From contig UQFG01000008.1 in assembly GCA_900540175.1 (NCBI GenBank), forward strand, positions 9,929 through 73,928: 64,000 nt of DNA. Direction: 5' to 3'. The stretch's first letter is position 1. Each line of letters opens with the position of its first letter. The notes beneath the pieces are model-generated. The model had not been told where the DNA came from, made no database searches, and worked only from the letters and a program-made list of their open reading frames with translations. Of the stretch, positions 63,417 to 64,000 are shown piece by piece. This DNA is from an uncultured Mollicutes bacterium. Lineage in GTDB: Bacteria > Bacillota_I > Bacilli_A > Acholeplasmatales > Anaeroplasmataceae. The position numbers and the translations under genes were made by a program.

Positions 63417-64000
63417 ATGAAGAAAGTAATTTTATTGGCAAGTGTTGCTTTAAGTGGGCTTGCGGTAGGGATGGAAAACCTTTCGGTATCGGCATCAAGC
63501 GAACCGACAGAACTGATTGAAACCAGATCGTCCTATGATTTCAGCGGCAAAGTAGCAGCTTTGGATGAACGGCTGTATCTGGGTGAGATGATGGTAACCG
63601 ATGCGGATTGGTTTACGACAGAATCCTACGAGTGCAGTTGTGATGGTGATCAACTTTGCCAGTATCACGATCAGGGCGGTTGGTCGGAAGAAACGGAAGC
63701 GGAGTTATCGATCAAACTTCAACCGGGTTTATATCGCCTCAATCTGATCGAGGCCGATCCTTATTGGACCGATTTCTCGTTTGCGGAGATTCAAAGCGAT
63801 ACGATCACGAATCTAAGCGGGGTAAGCATCAATAATTCCGATACGGAAAAATGGTTCTATGTGGAATCTGGCGATTTTAAATGGCTTTCCATTTATACTT
63901 CTCAATCTCATTTTGATGATCGGGATGAATCGATTTTGTTTACCAGATACGATTTGATCGATGCGGTGGCACCGACGATCAATGCGACGGTTCATGTAAG
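63417..64000 (+). CDS. Secreted protein of element C, partial at window edge
   Basis: The frame is open to the window end (194 codons). It begins with a Sec signal peptide (KKVILLASVALSGLAVGMENLSVSA, cleavage near residue 27 in SVSASSE). The mature part has a CSCDGDQLCQYHD segment that could bind metal. The last visible residues VAPTINATVHV look like the start of an Ig-like repeat. It follows the membrane ATPase by 19 bases behind AAGGAAG. A surface protein acting in cell contact during transfer is a reasonable guess only. Confidence 0.7.
   Translation, partial: MKKVILLASVALSGLAVGMENLSVSASSEPTELIETRSSYDFSGKVAALDERLYLGEMMVTDADWFTTESYECSCDGDQLCQYHDQGGWSEETEAELSIKLQPGLYRLNLIEADPYWTDFSFAEIQSDTITNLSGVSINNSDTEKWFYVESGDFKWLSIYTSQSHFDDRDESILFTRYDLIDAVAPTINATVHV

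Overview
The window looks like a chromosomal segment from a low-GC, spore-forming anaerobic member of the Bacillota. The standard genetic code is used, with TGA as a stop. It opens with rpmH-rnpA-yidC-khpB, the block usually found beside oriC and dnaA. A cwlJ-gerQ pair points to endospores, and an Rnf complex, a rubrerythrin and the T-box-controlled synthetase genes fit an anaerobic firmicute. A gut lineage such as Erysipelotrichia is my best guess, but the sequence alone does not prove it.

Core segments: 1-9.9 kb holds the oriC-proximal block, a GH88 unsaturated glucuronyl hydrolase, the spore germination pair, T-box asnS, a DinG/Rad3-type helicase with an N-terminal nuclease fold, and an alpha/beta-hydrolase-like protein. 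14.4-36.3 kb holds an EF-G-like GTPase, apbE with two partner genes, glnA, an HD protein, a phosphoesterase, murA, the acetylated lysine/diaminopimelate genes dapF-dapH-deacetylase on the minus strand, rplM-rpsI, cysK, a full rnfCDGEAB operon and T-box serS. 49.3-50.9 kb holds mscS, rubrerythrin and a tRNA-Gly.

Accessory segments: (A) 9.9-14.4 kb is a small transferred cassette with an HxlR regulator, a double SnoaL protein, a flavin/ferredoxin protein, a zinc macrodomain and a class M sirtuin. It ends in a wrecked serine-recombinase gene. (B) 36.3-49.2 kb is a Tn4451-like mobilizable insertion with TnpV, a complete but mosaic type I restriction-modification operon, a leader and candidate oriT, MobC, a relaxase, a TnpW-like protein and a large serine recombinase. 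Segments A and B share a roughly 150-bp promoter/leader. (C) From tRNA-Gly at 50.9 kb to the window end lies an integrative element with a tyrosine integrase, a repressor with three operators, small unknown genes separated by repeated hairpin units, a Rep-like gene followed by iteron-like repeats, a Zot/coupling-type membrane ATPase and a secreted protein. Within C, a two-gene defence-like cassette (C5 cytosine methyltransferase plus a MORC/MutL-like GHKL ATPase with a C-terminal nuclease motif) sits between 60-bp direct repeats.

How the parts work together: ApbE attaches FMN to proteins such as RnfG and RnfD. The RnfG here is remarkable because it carries four FMN-binding domains in tandem where one is usual. 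The RnfB is correspondingly reduced: it keeps only its first iron-sulfur motif and is preceded by an extra small Cys-rich membrane protein. The candidates I consider most novel are this modified Rnf complex with its structured leader RNA, the repeat-flanked methyltransferase/ATPase cassette, the type I system with extra genes and a four-copy TAEL specificity spacer, and the hairpin repeat family of element C.
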